DNA of 63,588 nucleotides, taken from positions 1 through 63,588 of IMG/VR virus record IMGVR_UViG_3300042311_000607. One strand, given 5' to 3'. The position numbers and the translations under genes are program-made. This document shows positions 15,383-24,208 of this stretch, in pieces (position 1 is the first letter of the stretch; each line of letters opens with the position of its first letter). The stretch comes from a virus. Below the pieces are notes generated by a model that did no database searches, was not told where the DNA came from, and was given only the letters and a program-made list of their open reading frames with translations.

Positions 15383-17552
15383 CGTCCGCACCGACTCAGC
15401 GTTTGACCCAGACAGCCGGTACAACCCGAAAAGCGGTGTGCGGGTCGAATCGCTGGCCGGTGAGGCCACGCCCTCGCGCAAAGCCGAGGAAGAGGCCCGC
15501 GATATCCTGCGGCTGGTCACGGACTACTGGAGCGAGGGCCGCGACATGCACGCGGACAACCGCCGCGAGCAGTTCATCGACAGCGATTTCTACGACGGCG
15601 ACCAGTTCGACCCGGAAACACGCGCTGAGCTCGAAGAACGCAACCAGGCGCCTCTGGTCTACAACATCGTGCACCCGACGATCCAGTGGGTGGTGGGCAC
15701 CGAGCGCCGGACCAGGATCGATTGGAAGGTGCTTCCCCGCGGCAGCGAGGACGTGGAAGCCGCCGGCGCCAAGACCAGCCTGCTGAAGTACGTGAGCGAT
15801 GCCAACTCGGCCGGCTGGAAGCGCAGCGCGGCGTTCAAGGACAGCGTGCGCGTGGGCGTGGGCTGGACTGAAGAGTTCCTGCGCACGGATGCGCTGGAGG
15901 AAGAGGTGGGCATCCGGCATCAGCGCTGGCAGGAAATGTGGTGGGACCCGTTCTCACGCGACCCGGACATGCGCGATTGCCGGTGGATCGACCGGAACAA
16001 GTACCTCGACCTCGACTACGCGATCGCCATGTGGCCGCAGCACGCGGATGCGCTCCGCGCGGCGGCTGTGCAGTTCGCGGAGGCCGAAGAAGACAAGGTA
16101 GACGAGTGGGATCTGCCGGGCATCTTCATGACGGCCGACCGCCGCGATGACCCGCGGCGCCGCTTCCTAGGCGTGACTGGCAACAGCAACCGCTGGCGGA
16201 CGCGGGTGCGCGTGCATGAGACGTGGTTCAAGCGGCCGAAGGTGCAGCGCCGCGTGCGCGCGCTGATTGAGGACTTCTCGGACCTCAACGGCGCCGCCTT
16301 CGACCCGGCCGAGCCGCTGCCCGACGAGATCCAGCGTGCCAAGGACCGTGGTGTGATCAGCCTGGTCGACTCGCTGACGGACACCATGTGGTGCGCGTTC
16401 TGGATTCCGGGCGTGCTGCTGCAGTCGCGGCCCAGCACGTACAGGCACAACCAGTTCCCGTTCACGCCGATCTGGTGCTACCGCCGCGAGCGCGACGGCA
16501 TGCCGTATGGCCTGATCCGCATGGTCCGCGACCCGCAAGAGGACTACAACAAGCGCCGCGGCAAGGCGCTGTTTGCGATGTCGACGCATCAAGTGCTGTA
16601 CGAGGACAGCGCATTCCACGAGGACGATGAGGACGAGATGCTGGAGCAGGCCACCATGCCCAATGGGCAGGTGCGGCTGGCTTCTGGCGGCCTCGCGAAG
16701 ATCGAAATCAAGACCATGGCTGATGTGGCCAAGGGCCATCTGGAGCTGGCGGAGCAGAGCAAGACCCAGATTCTGGAGACGTCGGGCGTCACGCGGGACA
16801 ACCTGGGGCAGGAGAGCGGCGCCACCAGCGGCCGGGCCATCCTGGCAAAGCAGCAGCAGGGCGCGGTGGTGACCGCTGAGGTGTTCGACAACTACCGCCT
16901 CGCGATCCAGCTGTCTGGACAGAAAGTGGTCAGCATCATGGAGCAGTTTGTGTCCATGCCGAAGCAGATCCGCATCCTTGGGCCCACCGGTGGCGCCGAG
17001 TTCCTGATGCTCAACGAGCCCGTGTTCGACGCGGAGACGGGGCAGGTGTGGTTCCGCAACGACGTCACCCGCGGCATCGCGGATTTCGTGGTCGACCAGC
17101 AGGACTACCGAGAAACGCAGCGCATGGCGATGGCTGAGCAGCTGTTCGAGATGATCGGCCGCCTGCCGCCGGAGATGGCCATCATGCTGATGGACCTGCC
17201 GATCGAGCTGAGCGACATCCCCAACAAGGCCGAGTTCATCCGCCGCATTCGGGCCATGAATGGCACCGATGCGCCGCCCGAAGATCCGAACGCAGCGGCC
17301 GAGCGGACAGCGCAGCAGCAGGCCGCGCAGCAGGCGCAGCAAGCGCAGGATGCGCTGCTGGCAGCCAAGACGGACAAGGAGCGCGCTGCGGCCGAGAATC
17401 TACGGGCGCAGGCCGCCCAGAAGCGTGTTGAGGGCCGTGGCAAGGCTCTCGACTTGGCAGGACTGGCAGCCGCGGCCGTGCCGCTGGTGCCCGCAGCGGA
17501 TAGGCTCTATGAGCCGCCGCAGATTCAACCGCAACCCACCTTCCAGCAGTGA
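15369..17552 (+). CDS. Portal protein, P22-like
   Basis: About 727 residues. The N-terminal part (DILRLVTDYWSEGRD, FYDGDQFDPE, LVYNIVHPTIQWVVGTERRT, WWDPFSRDPDMRDCRWI) matches the P22 gp1-like portal family of podoviruses, and the length fits. It forms the dodecameric ring through which DNA is packaged and ejected. The C-terminal 90 residues are a Gln/Ala-rich coiled coil, as in the P22 portal barrel. In-frame starts at 15360, 15369 and 15375 are all possible, none with a strong ribosome binding site; 15369 has GGG closest. Confidence 0.92.
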   Translation: MPMDNVRTDSAFDPDSRYNPKSGVRVESLAGEATPSRKAEEEARDILRLVTDYWSEGRDMHADNRREQFIDSDFYDGDQFDPETRAELEERNQAPLVYNIVHPTIQWVVGTERRTRIDWKVLPRGSEDVEAAGAKTSLLKYVSDANSAGWKRSAAFKDSVRVGVGWTEEFLRTDALEEEVGIRHQRWQEMWWDPFSRDPDMRDCRWIDRNKYLDLDYAIAMWPQHADALRAAAVQFAEAEEDKVDEWDLPGIFMTADRRDDPRRRFLGVTGNSNRWRTRVRVHETWFKRPKVQRRVRALIEDFSDLNGAAFDPAEPLPDEIQRAKDRGVISLVDSLTDTMWCAFWIPGVLLQSRPSTYRHNQFPFTPIWCYRRERDGMPYGLIRMVRDPQEDYNKRRGKALFAMSTHQVLYEDSAFHEDDEDEMLEQATMPNGQVRLASGGLAKIEIKTMADVAKGHLELAEQSKTQILETSGVTRDNLGQESGATSGRAILAKQQQGAVVTAEVFDNYRLAIQLSGQKVVSIMEQFVSMPKQIRILGPTGGAEFLMLNEPVFDAETGQVWFRNDVTRGIADFVVDQQDYRETQRMAMAEQLFEMIGRLPPEMAIMLMDLPIELSDIPNKAEFIRRIRAMNGTDAPPEDPNAAAERTAQQQAAQQAQQAQDALLAAKTDKERAAAENLRAQAAQKRVEGRGKALDLAGLAAAAVPLVPAADRLYEPPQIQPQPTFQQ

Positions 17553-17558
17553 GGCCGT

Positions 17559-18503
17559 ATGAGCACCGAACCCGAGAATGACACCAGCCGCGATGACCGA
17601 CTGGACCACGACGACTTGAGCGACGCCGAGCGCGCCGCAATCGAGGGCGATGATGACCAAGGCAACGCGACGCCAGCGCAGGCAGCAGCGCCTGCCGCGG
17701 CCAAGGCGGAGGACGTGCCCCCAGCAGCTGCTGCGGCGGTGGTCGACCGCGATGACAGCGTAAGCGAGCTGCGCGAGGCAGCGCACGCGCTGACGGAAGC
17801 AGCGCAGGCCTTGCGCACGCAGGCCCAGCCAGCAGCAGCAGAGCCCGCACAGCCCGCACAGCCCGAAGCCAAGCCCCGCGACTTCGCGGCCGAACTGGAA
17901 GCGCTGAAAGAGCGCTACGAAGGCGGCGGTTTGGAGCTAGCGGAGTATATGGAGCAGCGCGACGATATCCGCGAGGCCAAGATCGTGCAGCGGTTCGAGC
18001 AGGACCGCGCCGCACGCGAGCAGGAGCAGGCGCAACAGTCGCAGGCCCAGGCTCAGGCTGCGTTCGCGGGCGCCTACACCGAGTTCTTCTCGGGCGCCGA
18101 GGCTGCAATCAACGAGCGGCTGGCATCGCCTGCGCTCAAGCCCGGATTCGACGCGATCACGATCGATCTGGTACGGCAGGGGCGGACCTACACCGATGCG
18201 CTGGCGCAGGCGCGCGAGCAGGTGTTCCAGCAGATCGGCGTGGCGCTGCCATCAGCCGCGAACAAAGCCGAAGCCATCGCCAAGGCAACAGCGGCGCGCG
18301 CGCCCGAAGGCCGGCCCAGCCCGACGCTGGCCGACATGCCGGCCGCTGCGGCGCTGTCGACGGGCAAAACGGCCGAGCTCGACAACCTGCCGGTGGAAGA
18401 GCTGGAGCACCGCATTGCGCGGATGAACGACAAGGAGCTGGAGGAATACCTCGCCGATGCCGAAGGCGGACTCCGCGACCACCCGCGTGCTGGCCGGAAC
18501 TGA
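17559..18503 (+). CDS. Scaffold-like protein
   Basis: A 314-residue acidic protein, Ala/Gln-rich with strong coiled-coil potential (residues 100-175) and little hydrophobic core. It lies between portal and major capsid genes, the usual place for a scaffolding protein. The assignment rests on composition and position, not on sequence identity. Confidence 0.72.
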   Translation: MSTEPENDTSRDDRLDHDDLSDAERAAIEGDDDQGNATPAQAAAPAAAKAEDVPPAAAAAVVDRDDSVSELREAAHALTEAAQALRTQAQPAAAEPAQPAQPEAKPRDFAAELEALKERYEGGGLELAEYMEQRDDIREAKIVQRFEQDRAAREQEQAQQSQAQAQAAFAGAYTEFFSGAEAAINERLASPALKPGFDAITIDLVRQGRTYTDALAQAREQVFQQIGVALPSAANKAEAIAKATAARAPEGRPSPTLADMPAAAALSTGKTAELDNLPVEELEHRIARMNDKELEEYLADAEGGLRDHPRAGRN

Positions 18504-18513
18504 GTAGACCGAC

Positions 18514-18759
18514 ATGGCGATGTATCAGGATCTTCGGCCGGGTGACTCCATCCAGATCGGCGCGGCAGTCATCACCGTGGAGGCAAAGTCGGGCGCCCGC
18601 GCGCGCCTGAAGATCGACAGCCCCGACGATGTTCGGGTCATTCGAGCCGAAGATGCTGGCGCAGAGATCGCCAAGCCTGCAGCGCCATCTGCCCCCAAGC
18701 AGATGGCGACTGCGGCAAAACCCACACAGCTGGCTGTACCCGCGCTCAATTTCGGGTAA
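18514..18759 (+). CDS. CsrA-like RNA-binding protein
   Basis: An 81-residue protein whose first 55 residues align to CsrA/RsmA: LRPGDSIQIG corresponds to the first strand and G-E-x-x-x-IG, VITVEAKSGARARLKI to the central strands, and SPDDVRVIRAED to the conserved AP-x-E-V-x-V-H-R-E-E. The Arg equivalent to CsrA R44 is kept and an Arg lies near R7. A 25-residue Ala/Pro/Lys tail follows. CsrA dimers bind GGA motifs in leaders and control translation. The gene is immediately upstream of the capsid gene, whose leader has AAGGAG as its ribosome binding site. The family call is a by-eye alignment; regulation of the capsid or host mRNAs is inference. Confidence 0.7.
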   Translation: MAMYQDLRPGDSIQIGAAVITVEAKSGARARLKIDSPDDVRVIRAEDAGAEIAKPAAPSAPKQMATAAKPTQLAVPALNFG

Positions 18760-18762
18760 GCT

Positions 18763-18814
18763 GGTGCCACTCCGTGCGCATGAGCGCGCGGTGCCAATCA
18801 ATCTGGCGCATGAG
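18763..18814 (+). repeat. Imperfect direct repeat in the capsid gene leader
   Basis: Two imperfect copies, each starting GGTGCCA and ending GCGCATGAG (18763-18784 and 18790-18814), in the 87-base leader between the CsrA-like gene and the capsid gene. The purpose is unknown; it may shape leader RNA structure. Confidence 0.55.
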
Positions 18815-18846
18815 TGCCGACCCCTGTTCCCTCAAGGAGTCCATTC

Positions 18847-19959
18847 ATGGCCACGACTACACATGGCGTCAACAGCCCGCAGGCTGTCAAGCGTTTCTCT
18901 GCCACTCTCTACGTCGACCAGGTGCGCGAAAGCTACTTCGGCTCGCGCTTCGAGGGTGCCGGGCAGACCCCCAATACCCCCATTCAGGTGCTGACCGATC
19001 TGGCCAGCGAGGCGGGCGACACCATCCGCTTCGACCTGAGCAAGCAGCTCCGCGGCCGTGCCACCTACGGCGATGACCGGCTCGACGGCAAAGAGGAAGC
19101 CCTGCGCTTCGCTCAGGACTCGCTGCTGATCAATCAGGTGCGTTTCGGCGCTTCGGCCGGCGGCCGGATGAGCCGTAAGCGCGTGCTGCACGACCTGCGC
19201 CAGGTTGCCCGCGCCCGCATGTCCGAGTGGTGGGGCCGCTGGAACGACGAGCTGCACTCAATGACAGCAGCCGGTGCGCGTGGCATCAACGAGGATTTCA
19301 TCGAAGGCCTCGACTACACCGGTATTCCGGACACGCAGGTGTTCCAGGCGCCGGACGCCGCGCACACGCTGTATGGCGGCGCCGCGACCAGCAAGGCCTC
19401 GCTGGCGTCTACCGACAAGATGACCCTGCTGCTGATCGACAAGCTGCAGACGGCAGCCAAGACGCGTGGCGGTGGCAGCACCGACGAGTCGCGTATCAAG
19501 CCGATCCGCATCGATGGCGGCGATCACTTCGTGTTCCTGATCCACCCGTTTCAGGAATACGACCTGCGCACCAACACCTCGACCGGCCAGTGGCTGGATA
19601 TCCAGAAGGCGGCCGCGGGTGCCGAAGGGCGCAAGGGTCCGATCTTCAAAGGCGGCGTTGGCATGTACAACAACACCGTGATCCATGTGCACGAGACGGT
19701 GATCCGCTTCAGCGACTACGGCGCCGGCAGCAACGTCGATGCTGCGCGCTCGATCTTCATGGGCCGCCAGGCGCTTACCAAGGCGTACGGCTCGCCGGGC
19801 AACGACCTGCGCATGAAGTGGCACGAAGAGATGAAGGACCACGACAACGAGGTTGTGATGTCGTCGTCCTGCATCAAGGGTGTCAAGGCGACCCAGTTCG
19901 AGAACAAGCGCTTCGGTATGCTTGTCGCGGACACGGCCGCCGCGGACCCGAACGGCTGA
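18847..19959 (+). CDS. Major capsid protein, N4-gp56 family
   Basis: A 370-residue protein with FSATLYVDQVRESYFGSRFE at the start, GDTIRFDLSKQLRGRATYGD, GGDHFVFLIHPFQEYDLRTN and DVAARSIFMGRQALTKAYG-like segments (here DAARSIFMGRQALTKAYG), the hallmark of the N4-gp56 major capsid family. It builds the icosahedral shell. ATG at 18847 has AAGGAG seven bases upstream, a strong site for the most abundant virion protein. Confidence 0.94.
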   Translation: MATTTHGVNSPQAVKRFSATLYVDQVRESYFGSRFEGAGQTPNTPIQVLTDLASEAGDTIRFDLSKQLRGRATYGDDRLDGKEEALRFAQDSLLINQVRFGASAGGRMSRKRVLHDLRQVARARMSEWWGRWNDELHSMTAAGARGINEDFIEGLDYTGIPDTQVFQAPDAAHTLYGGAATSKASLASTDKMTLLLIDKLQTAAKTRGGGSTDESRIKPIRIDGGDHFVFLIHPFQEYDLRTNTSTGQWLDIQKAAAGAEGRKGPIFKGGVGMYNNTVIHVHETVIRFSDYGAGSNVDAARSIFMGRQALTKAYGSPGNDLRMKWHEEMKDHDNEVVMSSSCIKGVKATQFENKRFGMLVADTAAADPNG

Positions 19960-19966
19960 TCCATTG

Positions 19967-19988
19967 AGCCGCCGGCCCGCCGGCGGCT
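19967..19988 (+). terminator. GC hairpin after the major capsid gene
   Basis: Nine-base-pair stem AGCCGCCGG/CCGGCGGCT with a four-base loop, eight bases after the capsid stop. No T-run follows, so it may be a weak terminator or stabilise the 3' end of capsid mRNA. Confidence 0.55.
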
Positions 19989-20016
19989 CTCTCCGCACAC
20001 GCACGAGGACACCCCC

Positions 20017-20487
20017 ATGACTGACTTCTACAACCCCGCGACGCTGGTCGGCCCGCAGGCGGTGCCGCGTGAGGCTGGGCAGCTCACGCTGATTCCGTCC
20101 CGCTTCAACTTCGCCACGGCCTCGTATCGCCCCGCGGCGATCGTGGCCACCGACCGAATCCTGATCGGCATCGTCCCGGCCGGCTGCAAGCTGGTCGAGC
20201 ACCTGAGCCGCATTGCGATTCCGGCGCTGGACTCGGCAGGCTCGCCGACCGGTGATTACAGCGTTGGCGTGACCGGGGCCGCGGCCTCGCTCGCCGCCGC
20301 CGCCGCCGCTGAAACCGCCCGAACGCTGACCGTCGCCAACATCCTGGTGCCGGGCAACATCGGCAGCCGCGAGGTGGACACGCCGATCTATGCCGTGTTC
20401 ACCAACAACGTCGCCACCGTTCCAGTCACCGGCACGATCGTCGCCGATCTGGTGGTGCGCGCCTACGACACTTCGATCGACGGCTAA
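20017..20487 (+). CDS. Head accessory or decoration-type protein
   Basis: A 156-residue protein directly after the capsid gene, in its own hairpin-bounded segment with GAGGA upstream. Composition is beta-rich with small residues and an Ala-rich stretch. Position and size suggest a capsid decoration or head-stabilising protein; no family is recognised with certainty. Confidence 0.6.
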   Translation: MTDFYNPATLVGPQAVPREAGQLTLIPSRFNFATASYRPAAIVATDRILIGIVPAGCKLVEHLSRIAIPALDSAGSPTGDYSVGVTGAAASLAAAAAAETARTLTVANILVPGNIGSREVDTPIYAVFTNNVATVPVTGTIVADLVVRAYDTSIDG

Positions 20488-20515
20488 GGCGACCGCCAGA
20501 AGCCACCCGTGACCC

Positions 20516-20542
20516 ACACGCCCGGCTTCGTGCCGGGCGTGT
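20516..20542 (+). terminator. Strong UUCG-loop hairpin
   Basis: Eleven-base-pair stem ACACGCCCGGC/GCCGGGCGTGT around TTCGT. It is GC-rich with a stable loop but has no T-run, so possibly an attenuator or processing site between the decoration-type gene and 20560. Confidence 0.6.
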
Positions 20543-20559
20543 CATATGGAGACACCCAC

Positions 20560-21090
20560 ATGAGCACCTTCAAACCGCGTCTTGTCGAATGCCTGCTCCG
20601 CCGCGAAGGCGGCACCGTGGTTCCGTTCGACGCCTGCAGTCGCTGGCCCAAAGGCCGCTACCACTTCAAGCCTGGCGCGATGTCTGATGGCCGGCACTCC
20701 GCCGAGATCGACATCGAGGCCCATTACGAGCGCCTGATCAGCATTCCGGAGTCCTTCCGGCCGGTGCATCCCGATGACACCATCCGCGTGCCAACTCCGC
20801 CGCCACTTTCGCCGCAGGTGCCACTGCCACCGTCCACTGTGCCTGCCAGGCTGTTCGACCCGCCAAACGCGCACCCGCAGGTGCCGTTGCCCCCGTCCGC
20901 CGACGACGCCAGCGACGCTTGGGATCCGACCGCAGTGCTTGCGCTTGGCGTGAACAAGATCCTGGCCATGAGCAAGAGCTACAGCGACGAGCAGATCCGC
21001 CAGCTGATCCAGCTCGAGGGCGAGCGCGAAGACCCGCGCGAGAGCCTGACCAAGAACCTGACCGCCACCCTGCGCGGCCGCGCCGAGTAA
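20560..21090 (+). CDS. Hypothetical virion protein with Pro-rich linker
   Basis: A 176-residue protein. ATG at 20560 has GGAG eight bases upstream; a GTG at 20509 would place the hairpin inside the gene and is rejected. The N-terminal globular part is followed by a Pro-rich linker with a repeated PQVPLPPS motif, then a helical C-terminus. Virion role by position. Confidence 0.6.
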   Translation: MSTFKPRLVECLLRREGGTVVPFDACSRWPKGRYHFKPGAMSDGRHSAEIDIEAHYERLISIPESFRPVHPDDTIRVPTPPPLSPQVPLPPSTVPARLFDPPNAHPQVPLPPSADDASDAWDPTAVLALGVNKILAMSKSYSDEQIRQLIQLEGEREDPRESLTKNLTATLRGRAE

Positions 21091-21093
21091 GCC

Positions 21094-21792
21094 ATGGAAC
21101 GCCGCACACTTCGCGACAGGCTCCGCAACCGGCTGGCCGACCAGAACGTCCCGCCGCTCTGGAGCGATGCCGAGCTCAACGGCTTCCTGTCGGAGGCCGT
21201 GCAGCAGGCGTGCATTCGTGCGCGCCTGCTGCAGGAGTCCGCCGACCCGGAGCTGACGCGGATCGAGCTGATCGAAGGTCAGTCGCTCTACACCCTGCAT
21301 CCGCAAGTGCTGGCCGTGCGATCAGCCTCGCTGCTGGTCGCGCGGCGCCTGTGCGAGCTGACCACCATGCGGCAGCTCCAGCGGCAGTACCCGGACTATC
21401 AGGTGCGCGGCACGGAGCACACCGGCCGCGACACCTACCTGGTGCTGGACGAGCAGCACGGGCACATCCGCGTGTGGCCCACGCCGCAGGCACCCGCTGA
21501 CGAGGACGCACCGGAAACCCTGGTGCTGACCGTGTGGCGGCTGCCGACCGAGTTTGAGGCCATGGAATCGGACTCTGACGAGCCAGCCATTCCGCCGCAC
21601 ATGCACGAGGATCTGCTCGACTGGGCGGAGCATCTGGCCTACCTCAAGGCGGACGCGGAGACGCGCGATTTGGGGCGCTCCGGTGAATCGGCCGGGCGCT
21701 TCGCGGCCAAGTTCGGCGACTTGCCGAGCTGGCGGCAGATCCAGCTGTGGGGCTTCTCGCCGCGCCGCGGCGCTGCCGCGAGGTTCAACTGA
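21094..21792 (+). CDS. Putative head-tail adaptor protein
   Basis: A 232-residue protein (MERRTLRDRLRNRLADQNVP, then WSDAELNGFLSEAVQQACIR) with the helical start typical of gp4/gp6-like phage adaptor proteins that sit on the portal ring. It follows the head genes and ends in a TGATG overlap with the next gene. The role is inferred from position and helical pattern. Confidence 0.6.
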   Translation: MERRTLRDRLRNRLADQNVPPLWSDAELNGFLSEAVQQACIRARLLQESADPELTRIELIEGQSLYTLHPQVLAVRSASLLVARRLCELTTMRQLQRQYPDYQVRGTEHTGRDTYLVLDEQHGHIRVWPTPQAPADEDAPETLVLTVWRLPTEFEAMESDSDEPAIPPHMHEDLLDWAEHLAYLKADAETRDLGRSGESAGRFAAKFGDLPSWRQIQLWGFSPRRGAAARFN

Positions 21793-22202
21793 TGGCCCGC
21801 ACCTTCGGTGAGTACAGCACAGACGTCCCGCTGGGCACGACCTGGGAGGAATCCTTTGTGCTGGCCGATGAGGACGGGGTTGCGCTCGACCTGACCGGAT
21901 ACAAAGCCCGGGCCCAGTTGCGCACGAGCAAGGCCGCACTGGGCGCACCGGTGTTTGAACTGACTAGCGAGGGCGCTACACCGTCGATGTTCGTGCAGCC
22001 TGGCGCCGTCGCTGGGCTGCTGACCATTCTGGTGCCGAGCTCGCAAGTCAGCGCACTGTCGCCGAACAACGCCAAGCTCAAGCTGGTCTGGGACATCGAG
22101 CTGTATATCCCCGGCACCGGCGGCGAGGACGATTACGTGATCCCCTGCATTCAAGGCAAGGTCAACCTGCTGCCGCGCGCAACCCGGGCTGACCTGACAT
22201 GA
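21792..22202 (+). CDS. Small structural protein, 136 residues
   Basis: Beta-rich small protein (MARTFGEYSTDVPLGTTWEE) resembling immunoglobulin-like or BppU-type N-terminal domains of phage tail proteins. Overlaps both neighbours. No precise function assigned. Confidence 0.55.
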   Translation: MARTFGEYSTDVPLGTTWEESFVLADEDGVALDLTGYKARAQLRTSKAALGAPVFELTSEGATPSMFVQPGAVAGLLTILVPSSQVSALSPNNAKLKLVWDIELYIPGTGGEDDYVIPCIQGKVNLLPRATRADLT

Positions 22203-22678
22203 GCATCACCGTTCGCCGCACTGTGGTGACCGTCCGCGGCGGCAGACAGACCGTGGTGCGCGTGGACCGGAACACCTCGACCCGGATCGCTGCAGGTGTG
22301 GGCCCGCGCGGCCCAGCCGGGCAGGATGCTGCTGGCGCCACCCTGGTGTTGCCAACGGCCACGAGCATCCACGCTGGCCGCGCCGTGCGGCTGGTAAGCG
22401 GCGAGCTGAGCCACCCAAGCACCAGCAACCCCGACCATGCCGGCCAGGTGGCAGGCGTGGCCGAGACGGCAGCAGCAAGCGGCGCAACGGCCCGAATTCG
22501 CACTGCTGGCGTGACCGAGAATGACGCGTGGACCTGGGTCGAAGGGCCTGTATTCGTCGGGAACGACGGGGTGCTGACCCAGGCCACACTGAGCAGTGGC
22601 TGGCTGCTGTCTATCGGTCGCGCACTGGGCGCCACCACCCTGCTGGTCGACATCGAAACACCCATCTACCGGAGCTGA
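22199..22678 (+). CDS. Fibre-type structural protein, 159 residues
   Basis: Contains a short collagen-like GPRGPAGQD near residue 35 and then a beta-rich domain. The collagen-like collar and position suggest a trimeric fibre or capsid-fibre component. Confidence 0.5.
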   Translation: MSITVRRTVVTVRGGRQTVVRVDRNTSTRIAAGVGPRGPAGQDAAGATLVLPTATSIHAGRAVRLVSGELSHPSTSNPDHAGQVAGVAETAAASGATARIRTAGVTENDAWTWVEGPVFVGNDGVLTQATLSSGWLLSIGRALGATTLLVDIETPIYRS

Positions 22679-22682
22679 CCCC

Positions 22683-23207
22683 ATGGCACAGAAAACCCTA
22701 CAGCTGGTCGGAAACCTTCGGACTGAGGTGGAAGCCATCACTACCAGCGCCGGCTCAGGCGACGCAGGGAAAATCCCCGCCCTCGACTCAACTGGCCGGT
22801 TCGACAGCAGCATGATGCCGGTCGGTATCGGCGCTGACACTGGCACGTACGAGTCCAGCGAAAACCTCACCGCCGGCGATTTCGTGAACGTCTACAACGA
22901 TGCAGGCACAACCAAGGTGCGTAAGGCCGACGCCAGCACCGCATCGGCCGCGCGACGCGCCAACGGCTTCGTGCTCGCGAACGTCACCTCACCGGCGAAC
23001 GCCACGGTCTATTTCGAGGGGCAGAACACGCAGCTCAGCGGCCTGACCGCAGGCACCACATACGCGCTTAGCCACACGACGCCGGGCGGCGTCGTAGCGT
23101 TGGCATCTGCCACTGCTACGGCCGGCCACATCCTGCAGGTGTTGGGCGACGCCGTGGGCACCACCGTGATCAGCACCGAGATCGCACAACCCATCGTGAG
23201 GGGCTAA
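22683..23207 (+). CDS. Structural protein, 174 residues
   Basis: Beta-rich protein with a D-S-T-G-R-F-D-S-S-M-M-P segment that the next gene echoes as LNADGVLNPSMLP, a motif common near the start of tail-fibre domains. Its C-terminal domain resembles that of the preceding protein (both carry GQVAGVAE/HILQVLG-like ends), so the fibre genes may have arisen by duplication. Confidence 0.5.
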   Translation: MAQKTLQLVGNLRTEVEAITTSAGSGDAGKIPALDSTGRFDSSMMPVGIGADTGTYESSENLTAGDFVNVYNDAGTTKVRKADASTASAARRANGFVLANVTSPANATVYFEGQNTQLSGLTAGTTYALSHTTPGGVVALASATATAGHILQVLGDAVGTTVISTEIAQPIVRG

Positions 23208-23209
23208 GC

Positions 23210-24208
23210 ATGGCAACGACTATCTTCGGGCTCAACAGCAGCAACCAGGTGGTCGCTGAGCCCACTGTCGAGGTGTCGGCCGGTGCGGCCAATGCAGGTG
23301 GAGTGCCGCGCCTGAATGCGGACGGTGTGCTCAACCCATCCATGCTGCCTGCTGAGATCGTCATGGAGTGGGACACGCCAGGCACCTACAGCGGCATCGC
23401 CCGGCCTGATCCGGCGGCATATCCATGGTGCGATTTTGTGGTGATCGCAGCCGGCGCCGGCGGCGGATCAGGGCGCGTCAGTGACCCAACAGTCGCGGCT
23501 CGCGCAGGATCTGGCGGCGGCGGTGGCCGCCTGATTGGCGGGCGCAGGCGTACGCAGGATTTCCCGACAGCTTTCGATGTGGTTGTTGGGGCGGGGGGAG
23601 CTGGCGGCGCAGCTGTTGGGACTGGCAGCACAAATGGCAACGCAGGCAGTGCAGGCGGGGATTCGTCGCTTGAGCTGAGCGCCGCAACGATTGTGTGTGC
23701 TGGGGGGCTTGGCGGGTCGGGTGGAGCTACATCAGGAGGCTCCGGAGGAACTGGCTCTTCTTTGACGCGCCCAAACATTTTCTCGGATGTTCCGGGGAGC
23801 CAATCAACCAACGGTGGTGGCGCGGTAAACACGACCCCGGGGGAGCTTTCAGTGCCCGACGTTGGGCCCTCGGGTGGCGCGGCTGGTGGGTCGCTGGCGG
23901 CAAACAACACGACCGAGAACTCAGGTGGCAGCTGTGCAAGCCGCATGTTTAGCTCGGCCGCAGCGACTGGCGGCTCCCCAAGCAGCAAAAACGGCAACAA
24001 CGCGTCCGCGCCGTACTCAATCACCCCTCCGATTGCCTCTGTCGGCGGTGCAGGTGGCGCATCCAAAGTAGCAGAGAGCGCCGGAGATGGCGGTGATGGA
24101 ATTTATGGGTCAGGTGGCGGCGGTGGCGGCGCTGCGCGTGACGGCTTTTCATCCGGCGCAGGCGGCGATGGTGGGGACGGCTACGTTTGGTTGAGGTTCC
24201 ACGCATGA
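23210..24208 (+). CDS. Glycine-rich tail-fibre tip or adhesin candidate
   Basis: A 332-residue protein. The first 75 residues carry the fibre-type LNADGVLNPSMLPAEI segment. The rest is extremely Gly-rich, with runs such as AAGAGGGSG, GSGGGGG and YGSGGGGGGA separated by variable segments. This resembles polyglycine-II receptor-binding tips such as gp38-type adhesins, where Gly helices form the core and the loops between them bind the receptor. Base usage (GGC/GGT/GGG mix, more AT) differs from neighbours. The adhesin role is inferred. Confidence 0.6.
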   Translation: MATTIFGLNSSNQVVAEPTVEVSAGAANAGGVPRLNADGVLNPSMLPAEIVMEWDTPGTYSGIARPDPAAYPWCDFVVIAAGAGGGSGRVSDPTVAARAGSGGGGGRLIGGRRRTQDFPTAFDVVVGAGGAGGAAVGTGSTNGNAGSAGGDSSLELSAATIVCAGGLGGSGGATSGGSGGTGSSLTRPNIFSDVPGSQSTNGGGAVNTTPGELSVPDVGPSGGAAGGSLAANNTTENSGGSCASRMFSSAAATGGSPSSKNGNNASAPYSITPPIASVGGAGGASKVAESAGDGGDGIYGSGGGGGGAARDGFSSGAGGDGGDGYVWLRFHA

